This document shows, piece after piece, positions 51,121-60,668 of a stretch of 64,000 nt of DNA. This DNA comes from Lactococcus lactis (GTDB lineage Bacteria; Bacillota; Bacilli; Lactobacillales; Streptococcaceae), in NCBI RefSeq assembly GCF_029023865.1, contig NZ_CP118969.1, positions 310,001 to 374,000 on the forward strand. Reading direction: 5' to 3'. The position numbers were made by a program, and so were the translations under genes. The notes beneath the pieces were generated by a model that had not been told where the DNA came from, searched no databases, and was given only the letters and a program-made list of their open reading frames with translations. The stretch's first letter is position 1. Each line of letters starts with the position of its first letter.

Positions 51121-51927
51121 ATGGAAAAAGTAGAAGAGAAATATCATTTAAAAGATTTTTGGGATTTTGGTTTGAAACAATTTCGGTCAGCAATTTTTGG
51201 AATTACCATTATTCTGTCATTAATTGTGACTACCTTCATCAAAATTCCACATCTTGCAAGTTATGACACTTTATTGATTTGTGTCATCGTCATTCAAATG
51301 ATACTTTTGGTCAGCAAATATGAGCGAGCTTATGATTTAATTCCAATCATGGTCTTCCATGTTTTGGGAATGATTTTAGAAATATTTAAAGTAAAGCATG
51401 GGAGTTGGTCCTATCCAGATGCCGGCTTATTTAAAATTATGGATGTTCCCTTATACAGTGCTTTTATGTACTCGGCAATTGGCTCATATATTGTTCGGAC
51501 AATAAAAGAGTTTGATTTAGAAGCAATCAATTGGCCGCATTGGTTGATGTCCATTGGTATTTCTGTTCTTATTTATCTCAACTTTTTTAGTGGAACCTTT
51601 GGCTTTGATTTCAGAAATATCTTTTATCTCTTTATTTTAATGATTTTCTGGAAAACTAAATTTTCTTTTGTATTGCGGACAAAACGTTATCAAATGCCGG
51701 CAATTTTGAGTTTCTTTTTAATCGGTCTCTTTATTTATTTTGCAGAGAATATTGGTTCTTATTTTAGTGCTTGGACTTATTCTTATCAGTTAAAAGCTTG
51801 GCAATTTGTTGATTTAGGTAAAATCTCTTCATGGACTTTATTGATTATCGTTTCAATCATTATTGTTATTGAACTACAGAGATATTTTTCAAAAAAGATA
51901 AAAGTAAAAAATATAATTAAGAACTAA
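51121..51927 (+). CDS. DUF817 family membrane protein
   Basis: A 268-residue membrane protein with about seven or eight helices. It matches DUF817 (Bacillus YoaT type) by the segments EIFKVKHGSWSYPDAGLFKIMDVPLYSAFMYSAIGSYI and YFAENIGSYFSAWTY. Function is unknown; conserved aromatic and His residues in these segments suggest an enzyme or carrier inside the membrane. Only AAGG, four bases from ATG, could act as a ribosome binding site, and the promoter lies directly upstream, so a leaderless mRNA is likely. Confidence 0.8.
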   Translation: MEKVEEKYHLKDFWDFGLKQFRSAIFGITIILSLIVTTFIKIPHLASYDTLLICVIVIQMILLVSKYERAYDLIPIMVFHVLGMILEIFKVKHGSWSYPDAGLFKIMDVPLYSAFMYSAIGSYIVRTIKEFDLEAINWPHWLMSIGISVLIYLNFFSGTFGFDFRNIFYLFILMIFWKTKFSFVLRTKRYQMPAILSFFLIGLFIYFAENIGSYFSAWTYSYQLKAWQFVDLGKISSWTLLIIVSIIIVIELQRYFSKKIKVKNIIKN

Positions 51928-51956
51928 AAAGGGCAAAATGATTGCTCTTTTTTTAT
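51926..51956 (+). terminator. Terminator of the DUF817 gene
   Basis: AAAAAGGGCAA, a loop and TTGCTCTTTTTTT. Confidence 0.85.
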
Positions 51957-52114
51957 TGAAATTTAAAGCATTTAAGTAGCAATAATGTGAATAAAGCAAA
52001 CTTATGTTAAAATATTAGATGTGATTCTAATAAATATAGAAGTCAGAAATCGTTTAAGATTTAAATACTCAAAAAAGGAGTATGTGAGAGCAATTGCTTT
52101 TGCAAAGTGAAAAA

Positions 52115-52774
52115 ATGTTTAATTGGGAAGAATTCTTGGACCCTTATATCCAAACAGTTGGTGAGTTAAAAATAAAATTTCGGGGCGTTCGTAAGCAATA
52201 TTTGAAGAAAGGACTTTATTCTCCGATTGAATTTGTTACGGGGCGCGTGAAACGTCGAGAATCAATCAGAAATAAGGCCAAACTTCGTGGTTACACACGA
52301 GAAAACTTAGCTGAAATGGAAGATATTGCTGGTGTTCGAGTGATGGTCCAGTTTGTTGATGATGTTTGGGATGTATTGGAGCTTTTACGTAAACGCAAAG
52401 ATTTTAAAATTATTGAAGAACGTGATTATATTAATAACCAAAAAGCTTCTGGTTACCGTTCTTATCATGTAATTGTTGAATATCCAATTGATACAATTGA
52501 TGGTTTCCAAATTGTCAATGCTGAAATTCAAATTAGAACTTTAGCCATGAATTTTTGGGCAACGATTGAACACTCCCTTAATTACAAGTACGGGGGCTTG
52601 ATTCCTGAGGATGTCAAGGCAAGATTGACTAATGCAGCGCGTGAAGCTGCTCAACTTGATTTGGAAATGGGTGAAATCCGTGAGGATATTCAAGAAGCAC
52701 AGTTACTTTTTGATAGTCCTCAGCAAAAACAAGACTTTAAAAAAGAAAATGGTGAAGAAAATGAACTTTGGTAA
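52115..52774 (+). CDS. relQ: Small alarmone synthetase RelQ
   Basis: A 219-residue RelA/SpoT-domain protein that transfers pyrophosphate from ATP to GTP or GDP to make (p)ppGpp. Visible are the start MFNWEEFLDPY, FVTGRVKRRESIRNKAKLRG, EDIAGVRVMVQF, KASGYRSYHVIVEYP and EIQIRTLAMNFWATIEHSLNYKY, all core synthetase motifs. ATG 52115 is chosen because homologues start right before NWEEFLDPY. A TTG seven codons upstream lies 13 bases after a better AAGGAG, so that start stays possible. First gene of the relQ-nadK-rluD operon. Confidence 0.93.
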   Translation: MFNWEEFLDPYIQTVGELKIKFRGVRKQYLKKGLYSPIEFVTGRVKRRESIRNKAKLRGYTRENLAEMEDIAGVRVMVQFVDDVWDVLELLRKRKDFKIIEERDYINNQKASGYRSYHVIVEYPIDTIDGFQIVNAEIQIRTLAMNFWATIEHSLNYKYGGLIPEDVKARLTNAAREAAQLDLEMGEIREDIQEAQLLFDSPQQKQDFKKENGEENELW

Positions 52775-53573
52775 AAAAGTCTGGCTTATTGGAAATTCGA
52801 GTGAAAAATCCAAAAAAACGCTCAATAAATTGAGCAAGATTTTGAAAGCTGAACATTTCGTTTTTGATGATATTAATCCTGAAATTGTGATTTCAGTTGG
52901 AGGAGATGGGACGCTTCTAAGAGCAATGCACATGTACGAATATCAGCTAGATCGTGTGCGATTTTTGGGTGTTCATACGGGGCATTTGGGCTTTTATACT
53001 GATTTTACTGACGAAGATTTGTTTGAAGTCGTAGAGGCTCTTTATGATGAAAATCCAGCTCAAGCGATTCACTATCCACTCATTCGTGTTCAAGTTAGTT
53101 TTACTGACGGATATCAAATTGTACGACATGTTCTCAATGAAGCAACGATTCGACGTGCAAGTAAAACGATGGTTGGGGATGTTAGAATTTCTGATTATCT
53201 TTTTGAACGTTTTCGTGGGGACGGCTTGTCAATTTCAACTCCAACAGGTTCAACGGCTTATAATAAATCAATTGGAGGAGCCGTTGTTCATCCGCGGGTA
53301 AAAGCAATGCAAGTTGCTGAAATTGCAAGTTTGAACAATGTCGTTTATCGAACATTAGGTTCACCAATGATTGTAGCTGAGAAAGATACAATTACCGTTT
53401 GTCCTGCGTCAGAGGATGATTATAGTTTGACTTTTGATCAGTTGACTTTTGAATACAAAAATATCAAATCAATTGAGTTTTCTTTGGATGGAACAACGAT
53501 TTCTTTTGCAAATTGTGCTCACACACCATTTTGGGAACGGGTCAGTAAGTCCTTTATTGGGGAGGTTGAGTAA
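52761..53573 (+). CDS. nadK: NAD kinase
   Basis: A 270-residue ATP/polyphosphate-NAD kinase producing NADP. Motifs are GGDGTLLRAMH (the GGDG catalytic motif near residue 50), HTGHLGFYTD, LNEATIRRAS (NE/D motif) and GDGLSISTPTGSTAYNKSIGG. ATG 52761 (MNFGKKVWLIGN) fits the family length; a longer reading frame upstream lies within relQ and is rejected. It overlaps relQ by 14 bases and rluD by one base, as in streptococci. Confidence 0.94.
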   Translation: MNFGKKVWLIGNSSEKSKKTLNKLSKILKAEHFVFDDINPEIVISVGGDGTLLRAMHMYEYQLDRVRFLGVHTGHLGFYTDFTDEDLFEVVEALYDENPAQAIHYPLIRVQVSFTDGYQIVRHVLNEATIRRASKTMVGDVRISDYLFERFRGDGLSISTPTGSTAYNKSIGGAVVHPRVKAMQVAEIASLNNVVYRTLGSPMIVAEKDTITVCPASEDDYSLTFDQLTFEYKNIKSIEFSLDGTTISFANCAHTPFWERVSKSFIGEVE

Positions 53574-54454
53574 TGCAGTTTGCTTTTAGAAACGAGATTG
53601 AAGGAAGCATGGTTAAATCAATGCTAAGCCGTCACGGTATTTCTAGGAGATTGCTGACAAAAGTAAAATTTGATGGTGGAAAAATAACAGTTAATGGTCA
53701 GGAAAAAAATGCCATTTATCGTCTGGAAAAGGATGATTTGGTGACGGTCACAGTCCCAGATGAGCCAGATAATGAAAAGTTAATTCCTGATGATTTTCCA
53801 CTCAATGTCCTATTTGAAGATGACCACTATTTAGTGGTTGAAAAGCCAGCAGGCAAGCCATCAATTACAGGGTCCTTGCATCCGACTGGTGCCATGTCAA
53901 ATGCTGTCAAAGGATATATTAGTCAAAAAAATTATGCTAATCAAACGGTGCATATTATCACTAGACTAGACCGTGATACCAGTGGAATCATGTTTTTAGC
54001 TAAACATCGTTATGCACATGCTTTAATGAATCAACATAAATTTCGCGACACGATGGAAAAACGCTATTTTGCTATTGTAAATGGCCAAGATTTGCCAGAT
54101 TCTGGTCGAATTGATTTACCAATTGGACGTCGTGATGATTCGATTATTCAAAGGCAAGTTCGCTTTGATGAAAAAGCAAAAGATGCCCTGACTTCTTACG
54201 TTGTTGCTGAGCGAAAAAATGATTTAGCCCTTCTTGATATTATTTTGCATACAGGCAGAACTCACCAAATTCGTGTTCATTTTTCTCATTTGGGTTATCC
54301 TTTAATTGGTGATGATTTATACGGTGGAAATCATGATTTGATTTCACGTCAAGCCCTTCACTGTCATCATTTACAGTTCTTAAATCCTTTTACTGACGAA
54401 ATGGTTCATGTTGAATTAGACATGCCAGAAGATATGAAAAACTTATTGAAATAA
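53573..54454 (+). CDS. RluD-type large-subunit rRNA pseudouridine synthase
   Basis: A 293-residue pseudouridine synthase. The catalytic Asp lies in ITRLDRDTSGIMFLAK (the HRLDxxTSG motif, here TRLDRDTSG, so His is replaced by Thr). RTHQIRVHFSHLGYPLIGDDLYG is the second family motif. An N-terminal S4-like part (SMLSRHGISRRLLTKVKFDGGKITVNG) is present. It is probably YjbO-like, modifying 23S rRNA, but the exact site cannot be read. The start shares a base with the nadK stop. Confidence 0.9.
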   Translation: MQFAFRNEIEGSMVKSMLSRHGISRRLLTKVKFDGGKITVNGQEKNAIYRLEKDDLVTVTVPDEPDNEKLIPDDFPLNVLFEDDHYLVVEKPAGKPSITGSLHPTGAMSNAVKGYISQKNYANQTVHIITRLDRDTSGIMFLAKHRYAHALMNQHKFRDTMEKRYFAIVNGQDLPDSGRIDLPIGRRDDSIIQRQVRFDEKAKDALTSYVVAERKNDLALLDIILHTGRTHQIRVHFSHLGYPLIGDDLYGGNHDLISRQALHCHHLQFLNPFTDEMVHVELDMPEDMKNLLK

Positions 54455-54495
54455 AAAAGTTACTGACAGATTTTCTGTCAGTAACTTTTTATTTA
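54453..54495. terminator. Bidirectional terminator, perfect CTGACAG inverted pair
   Basis: AAAAAAGTTACTGACAG-ATTTT-CTGTCAGTAACTTTTT, a perfect stem serving rluD and the convergent cyclophilin gene. Confidence 0.95.
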
Positions 54496-55326
54496 TTAAA
54501 ATTTCCAGTTTTTAAGAATTTTAACAGATTTAATTTTTACAGGGTCAACAGGAGATGAAGCTTCGCCAGAACCACTTGATGTAACCTCGGCTTTAGCGAT
54601 TTTATCAACGACATCCATTCCTGAGATAACTTGACCAAAGACAGTGTAACTTCCGTCTAAACTAGGGTATCCCCCTTTTTTATAAGCATCAATTATTTTT
54701 TGAGGATATTTAGTCTTGTCTTGAATTTGACTGGTCATATCTTGGGAATTTTGCACAATGAAAAATTGTGAACTGCTAGAGCTTGCTTGGCCGGTATTTG
54801 CTAAAGCAAGTGCGCCGCGGATATTGTACAGTTGATTAGAAATTTCAGTATCAAATGTTTTCCCACCAAAAATTGAAGCAGTACCAGTTCCTTGATTAGA
54901 AGGGTCACCAGATTGAATCATGAAATCTTTGATGACACGGAAGAATTCATTGTTTTTGTAGTAACCATTTTTGGCAAGAACAAGGAAATTTTGAACCGCA
55001 TTAGGGGCCAATTTAGGGAAAAGTTTAATATTGATATTTCCAGCAGTCGTTTTAATTTCGACCTCAGCTTCATCCTCAGCAACAGTTGTAGAAAGTTGTG
55101 GCAAAGTCAAATCATTAAGGGCAGTTGTAGAATTTTTTACTGCATCATGTAATTTATAATTTGTTGGATAATCAACTTTTTGGCTTGAAGAAGTGCTTGT
55201 ACTACTTGCTGTATTATCAGTTGTTTTTGGACGATTTGCAAAGAAAACAAGGAGTCCAACGACAATAACTAAGACAATCCCAAAGATTGTAAAAAGAATT
55301 GTATTATTTTTTTTATTCGTATTCAT
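54496..55326 (-). CDS. Membrane-anchored cyclophilin-type peptidyl-prolyl isomerase
   Basis: A 276-residue protein with one N-terminal membrane helix (residues 10-29) and no lipobox cysteine, a Thr/Ser-rich linker (about residues 30-50) and a cyclophilin domain from residue 88. Catalytic-site segments are FFRVIKDFMIQSGDP (FxR...IQGGD-like), SSSSQFFIV and DGSYTVFGQVISGMDVVDKI. It probably folds exported proteins outside the membrane. Streptococcal relatives are lipoproteins (SlrA), so the uncleaved anchor differs. It is divergent from the histidine leader. Confidence 0.9.
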   Translation of the reverse strand: MNTNKKNNTILFTIFGIVLVIVVGLLVFFANRPKTTDNTASSTSTSSSQKVDYPTNYKLHDAVKNSTTALNDLTLPQLSTTVAEDEAEVEIKTTAGNINIKLFPKLAPNAVQNFLVLAKNGYYKNNEFFRVIKDFMIQSGDPSNQGTGTASIFGGKTFDTEISNQLYNIRGALALANTGQASSSSSQFFIVQNSQDMTSQIQDKTKYPQKIIDAYKKGGYPSLDGSYTVFGQVISGMDVVDKIAKAEVTSSGSGEASSPVDPVKIKSVKILKNWKF

Positions 55327-55379
55327 AGGAATATTTTAACATAAAAATGAGTAATTATAAATTTTTATCAAATTAATTC

Positions 55380-55408
55380 TTGCAATTTCCAAAAAAAAGG
55401 TATAGAAT
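55380..55408 (+). promoter_or_regulatory. Promoter of the histidine leader and permease
   Basis: TTGCAA, a 17-base spacer and TAGAAT, with expected start near 55415. Confidence 0.8.
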
Positions 55409-55438
55409 ATAGAAAAATCACGAAAGGAGAATCACGAA

Positions 55439-55480
55439 ATGAATAACTTCTCATTACGCCATCATCATTTGCATAGATAA
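55439..55480 (+). CDS. Histidine leader peptide (13 aa)
   Basis: A short frame reading MNNFSLRHHHLHR, with four His among 13 residues and three in a row (codons CAT at 55460, 55463, 55466 and 55472). It has a strong AAAGGAG nine bases before ATG and a promoter in the right place. It is followed by mutually exclusive hairpins and an intrinsic terminator, then a permease gene. This is the layout of ribosome-mediated attenuation: when His-tRNA is scarce the ribosome stalls at the His codons and transcription continues. The peptide itself should have no other role. No search was possible. Confidence 0.88.
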   Translation: MNNFSLRHHHLHR

Positions 55481-55501
55481 GAGTTGTGTCATACAGTAGG
55501 T

Positions 55502-55559
55502 ATAGATACAGCTTTAGAGTACGCTCAAGTATCTATGCCGGTGATTCTCAAGAGACCGG
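55502..55559 (+). promoter_or_regulatory. Pause and antiterminator structures of the histidine attenuator
   Basis: ATAGATAC (55502-55509) pairs with GTATCTAT (55529-55536). CCGGT (55538-55542) can pair with ACCGG (55555-55559), helped by inner TCTC/GAGA, which would destroy the 5' arm of the terminator at 55553. These alternatives give the switch needed for attenuation. The exact fold is inferred by eye. Confidence 0.7.
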
Positions 55560-55587
55560 TTGTAAAGACAACTGGTCTTTTTATTTG
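55553..55587 (+). terminator. Attenuator terminator before the histidine permease
   Basis: AGACCGGTTGT-AAAG-ACAACTGGTCT with one G-T pair, followed by TTTTATTTG. Confidence 0.92.
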
Positions 55588-55636
55588 TTCGTGCTCTGGT
55601 TTGTAGAAAAAAACAAGAGATTAGAAAGCAAAGATT

Positions 55637-57070
55637 ATGGAAAATCAAAATCAGGTCAAGCGCAACCTTAAACAGCGCCACATCACCATGATTGCATTGG
55701 GTGGTACAATTGGAACAGGTTTATTTTTAACCTCAGGAGCAACAATTAGTCAAGCAGGTCCCTGGGGCGCAGTTCTTGCTTATTGTTTTATTGGTATTAT
55801 GGTTTACTTCGTAATGACTTCCTTAGGTGAGATGGCGACATATTTGCCTACCTCAGGTTCATTCTCCGATTATGGCGGTCGTTATGTTGATCCTGCTTTT
55901 GGCTTTGCATTAGGGTGGAACTATTGGCTCAATGGAGCGATTACCATTGCCGTGGATTTAACGACAGCAGGATTGATTACGCAGTTTTGGTTCCCGCACC
56001 TTCCGTCTTGGATATTTTCAGGAATTGCGACAGTCTTAATTTTTATTATTAATGTTATGGCGGTTGGAGCATTCGGGGAAACAGAATATTGGTTATCAAC
56101 GATTAAAGTGATTACGATTGTCCTCTTTTTAGCTATTGGTTTACTTACCATTTTTGGAGTTTTGGGACAAGGAAATGTTGATGTCGTTGCCAATTTAAGT
56201 GCTGGCAATCATGGCTTTGTTGGTGGAATTTCAGGATTTGTTGGAGTTTTACTTATTGCCGGATTCTCTTTTCAAGGAACTGAGCTTTTAGGGATTACCG
56301 CAGGTGAATCTGAAGACCCAGGTAAGTCAATTCCTAAAGCAATGAACTCTATTTTCTGGCGTATCTTACTTTTTTACATCTTTTCAATCATTGTGATTGC
56401 TGCAATTATCAATTTTAAAGACCCTCGCTTGTTAAATCCAAATTCGACAGCTGTCATGAGTCCATTTACTATTGTCTTTAAAAATATTGGCTTTGCAGTT
56501 GCAGCTTCAGTTATGAATGCGGTCATTCTTACTTCGGTAATTTCATCAGCAAATTCAGTAATGTATGCTTCAACACGTATTCTTTATTCATTGGGACAAG
56601 AAAAAGGGGCACCAAAATTCTTTGGACGAACAGCAAAAAATGGAATTCCTTTTTATGCCCTATTAGCCACAACAATTATTTGTTTTATTGCTTTCTTAAC
56701 TGGAATATTTGGAACGCAAATTTATCTTTTCTTGGTTGATTTATCATCACTAACAGGATTTCTTGCTTGGCTTGGAATTTCTATCAGTCATATCCGTTTT
56801 AGAAGAGCCTATATTGCTCAAGGGAAAAAATTGGAAGATCTTCCTTACAAAGCTAAATGGTTCCCATTTGGTCCAATTGTTGCGCTCTTGATGACTGCGG
56901 CAATTGCCATTAATCTTGACCCAGCCATGCTCTTTAGTGAGCACTGGGGTGAAGGCTTAGCTTTATACGCTGCAATTCCTATTTTCATTATTCTTTATTT
57001 TGGTTATAAATGGAAGTATAATACAAAAATTATTCCACTTGAAGAAGTAGATTTGAGTCGGGAAAAATAA
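55637..57070 (+). CDS. hisP: Histidine permease (APC family, often annotated lysine permease)
   Basis: A 477-residue APC-superfamily permease with 12 helices and the LysP-like segments RHITMIALGGTIGTGLFLTSGATI, GSFSDYGGRYVDPAFGFALGWNYWLNGAITIAVDL and GAFGETEYWLSTIKV. By similarity alone it would be called a lysine permease (LysQ). The leader peptide with HHH-L-H and the attenuator in front show that it is controlled by histidine supply. This agrees with the lactococcal transporter characterised as HisP. The site before ATG 55637 is weak (AGAAAG). A terminator follows. Confidence 0.87.
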   Translation: MENQNQVKRNLKQRHITMIALGGTIGTGLFLTSGATISQAGPWGAVLAYCFIGIMVYFVMTSLGEMATYLPTSGSFSDYGGRYVDPAFGFALGWNYWLNGAITIAVDLTTAGLITQFWFPHLPSWIFSGIATVLIFIINVMAVGAFGETEYWLSTIKVITIVLFLAIGLLTIFGVLGQGNVDVVANLSAGNHGFVGGISGFVGVLLIAGFSFQGTELLGITAGESEDPGKSIPKAMNSIFWRILLFYIFSIIVIAAIINFKDPRLLNPNSTAVMSPFTIVFKNIGFAVAASVMNAVILTSVISSANSVMYASTRILYSLGQEKGAPKFFGRTAKNGIPFYALLATTIICFIAFLTGIFGTQIYLFLVDLSSLTGFLAWLGISISHIRFRRAYIAQGKKLEDLPYKAKWFPFGPIVALLMTAAIAINLDPAMLFSEHWGEGLALYAAIPIFIILYFGYKWKYNTKIIPLEEVDLSREK

Positions 57071-57076
57071 TATCTG

Positions 57077-57112
57077 AATCACAATTCGTATAGAGTTGTG
57101 GTTTTTTATTTA
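57077..57112 (+). terminator. Terminator of hisP
   Basis: ATCACAATT, a loop and AGTTGTGGTTTTTT with G-T pairs. Confidence 0.7.
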
Positions 57113-57184
57113 TAATATAAAGAGAAGTAAGGACATTTTTTAAGAGTTACTTACCCAAAATTACCAAGTGAAAGAGGAAATGGG

Positions 57185-57997
57185 ATGAAGTTTATCGCCA
57201 TTGTTGGGACCAATGCTAGTTTTTCTTATAATCGAAAACTCCTTTGGTACATGAAAAAACATTTTACAAAAGAAGCACAAATTGAAATAGTAGAAATTAC
57301 AGACCTGCCACTATTTTCTGAGGATATCAGAGAAATTCCTGAAGGGGTTCAGAAAATTGCAGAGGCAATAAGAGAAGCGGATGGTTTGATTTTTTCAACG
57401 CCTGAATATGATCATGCGATTACTGCTGCTTTGAAATCATTGATAGAATGGCTGTCATGGATAAAACCTCAGCCATTGAACAGTCTACCGGTTATGATTG
57501 TTGGGGTTTCTCTTGGAAATATGGGAACTGTTTTTGCCCAAGAAAACCTTCGACAAATTTTGAGTTCACCGGGTCTGGATGCTTTTGTTTTACCTTCCAA
57601 TCAATTTCTTTTAGGACGAGCAGCTGAAGCATTTAATCAACAAGATGAATTGATCGATGAACGGACAATTAGCTGGTTGGAGCATTGTTTTAATAATTTT
57701 ATGATTTACAGTAAAACATTAAAACCGATGAGATTTCCTTCGCCAAAAAAAGAGAATAATAAAGAAATAATTGAGAGTGAGGAAAGTAAAAACTCTACAG
57801 AAACCGATGAAGTTTGGTGGACTAAAGAAACGAATCAAGGATTGCCAGTTCTTTCCGATGCAGATACAGGAGCTTCTGAGTATGAAGAAGTGATTGAACC
57901 TGAAAATTCGGCCTATCTACAATTTTTGGAAGAGGGAGAAACTTGGGAGTTTGATGATATTGGAGAATTAAGAGGAAAATCGGAAGAAGAAGACTGA
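57185..57997 (+). CDS. NAD(P)H-dependent FMN reductase with C-terminal flavinylation motif
   Basis: A 270-residue protein. Residues 1-180 form a flavodoxin-like NADPH-dependent FMN reductase domain: IVGTNASFSYNRKLL (phosphate loop), ADGLIFSTPEYDHAITAALKSLIEWLS and the GVSLGNMGTVFAQENLRQIL segment. Family members end near residue 185. Here an acidic tail of about 85 residues follows. It contains Asp225-Ala-Asp-Thr-Gly-Ala-Ser231, which fits the ApbE target pattern D-x-x-(S/T)-(G/S)-A-(T/S), in which the last residue receives FMN covalently. The gene overlaps apbE directly (TGATG). So it is a likely flavinylated two-flavin reductase. The electron acceptor is unknown. No signal peptide is visible, so it should be cytoplasmic. 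Confidence 0.85.
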   Translation: MKFIAIVGTNASFSYNRKLLWYMKKHFTKEAQIEIVEITDLPLFSEDIREIPEGVQKIAEAIREADGLIFSTPEYDHAITAALKSLIEWLSWIKPQPLNSLPVMIVGVSLGNMGTVFAQENLRQILSSPGLDAFVLPSNQFLLGRAAEAFNQQDELIDERTISWLEHCFNNFMIYSKTLKPMRFPSPKKENNKEIIESEESKNSTETDEVWWTKETNQGLPVLSDADTGASEYEEVIEPENSAYLQFLEEGETWEFDDIGELRGKSEEED

Positions 57998-58974
57998 TGA
58001 AAATTTTAGAAAAAAAGTCAACCTTGAAAATTTCCAAAACTTATCGAGCTTTAGGGACAGTCATTAGCTTAACAATTTATGGTCATCAAGACGAGGAGCT
58101 ATTAGATAAAACTTATCAATTAATCAAGTATTATGAGCAGCTTTTTACGGTAAATCGTGACCAATCAGAATTGATGGCTGTCAATCATAAAGCAGGAATA
58201 GAGCCTGTTCAAGTATCAGGAGTAGTTTATGGCTTAACAAAAATAGCGCTTGAAAAAAGCAAGGAAGCATTTGGTTTTAATGCAGCAATTGGTCCTCTCG
58301 TTAAACTTTGGCATATTGGCTTTTCAGATGCTAAATTGCCAACTCAAGCAGAAATAGATGAAAAGTTAAAAATAATTAATCCAGATAGGATTATTCTAAG
58401 GGATGATGAATTTTCAATATTTTTGCCAGAAAAAGGGATGGAAATTGACTTAGGAGCGATAGCAAAAGGTTATATTGCCGACCGGATTAAAGATTTTTGG
58501 GATGCTTACGGTATCTCCTCCGGCATCATTAATCTAGGAGGAAATCTTCTATTGGTGGGAGAAGCTCCGCATCAGACAGATAAAAAATGGCGCATAGGCA
58601 TTAGAAATCCTTTAACTAATGATAAAAAACCTGTGCTACAGCTTTTGTCTGGTGAAGGTTCTGTTGTGACTTCGGGAATTTCTGAGCGTTACTTGAAAGT
58701 GAATGATAAGATTTACCATCATATTATTGACTCCAAAACAGGTTATCCACACCTTAATCAGCTGGCCAGTGTTACTGTTTTATCCCAAAAATCAATTGAT
58801 GGTGAAATTGAAACGACCCGATTATTTTTTGCTGACGGTCCAATTGAAAATTGGCTGACAGAAAATCCGGAAGTTTATGGCGCTATTTTTATTAGTAAAG
58901 ATAAGAAAATAAAAGCCGTTGGAATTCCCCAAAGTCAGATTTATGTTGCTGATCAAAGTTTTGAATTTGAATAA
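57997..58974 (+). CDS. apbE: FAD:protein FMN transferase ApbE
   Basis: A 325-residue ApbE-family enzyme that transfers FMN from FAD to Ser or Thr of target proteins. Conserved parts are ALGTVISLTIYG, EIDLGAIAKGYIADRIKDFW (FAD/metal region), INLGGNLLLVGEAP and YHHIIDSKTGYP (metal and catalytic region). It has no signal peptide or lipobox, so it acts inside the cell, unlike the exported ApbE lipoproteins. It shares its ATG with the stop of the FMN reductase gene, so the two proteins are made together and the reductase is its obvious target. Confidence 0.93.
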   Translation: MKILEKKSTLKISKTYRALGTVISLTIYGHQDEELLDKTYQLIKYYEQLFTVNRDQSELMAVNHKAGIEPVQVSGVVYGLTKIALEKSKEAFGFNAAIGPLVKLWHIGFSDAKLPTQAEIDEKLKIINPDRIILRDDEFSIFLPEKGMEIDLGAIAKGYIADRIKDFWDAYGISSGIINLGGNLLLVGEAPHQTDKKWRIGIRNPLTNDKKPVLQLLSGEGSVVTSGISERYLKVNDKIYHHIIDSKTGYPHLNQLASVTVLSQKSIDGEIETTRLFFADGPIENWLTENPEVYGAIFISKDKKIKAVGIPQSQIYVADQSFEFE

Positions 58975-58999
58975 GTTAAAATTTAAGTGTAGATAATTT

Positions 59000-59035
59000 C
59001 TGTCAGTACTTTTGCCAATAAAAATTTACTGACAG
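59000..59035. repeat. CTGTCAG/CTGACAG inverted pair after apbE
   Basis: TTTCTGTCAGTA and TTTACTGACAGAAA face each other over a 20-base spacer. They lie just before the stronger hairpin shared with lysS and may act as an additional terminator stem. Confidence 0.7.
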
Positions 59036-59041
59036 AAATAA

Positions 59042-59070
59042 AAAAAACCGCCAAAAGCGGTTTTTATTTT

Positions 59071-59072
<2 letters not shown>
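59042..59072. terminator. Bidirectional terminator between apbE and lysS
   Basis: AAAACCGC-CAAAA-GCGGTTTT with A and T runs on both sides. Confidence 0.93.
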
Positions 59073-60576
<1,504 letters not shown>

Positions 60577-60668
60577 TTATTCTCTCTATTTTAACATATT
60601 TTCAAAAAATTAACAGAAATTTTTTTGTCAGTAAACGCTTTAAGCATAGGCTTGAGAAGATTTTTTTA

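Noticed and set aside
52632-52760. Extended N-terminus of NAD kinase
   Set aside because: It lies in another frame of relQ, has no family resemblance, and homologues begin close to KKVWLIGN.
55637-57070. Annotation as lysine-specific permease
   Set aside because: Sequence similarity alone suggests it, but the His-rich leader peptide and attenuator argue for histidine.
60625-60650. cre-like sequence GTAAACGCTTTAAG upstream of lysS
   Set aside because: It misses conserved outer bases of the CcpA consensus and overlaps a CTGTCAG-word variant; no regulatory logic with lysS.
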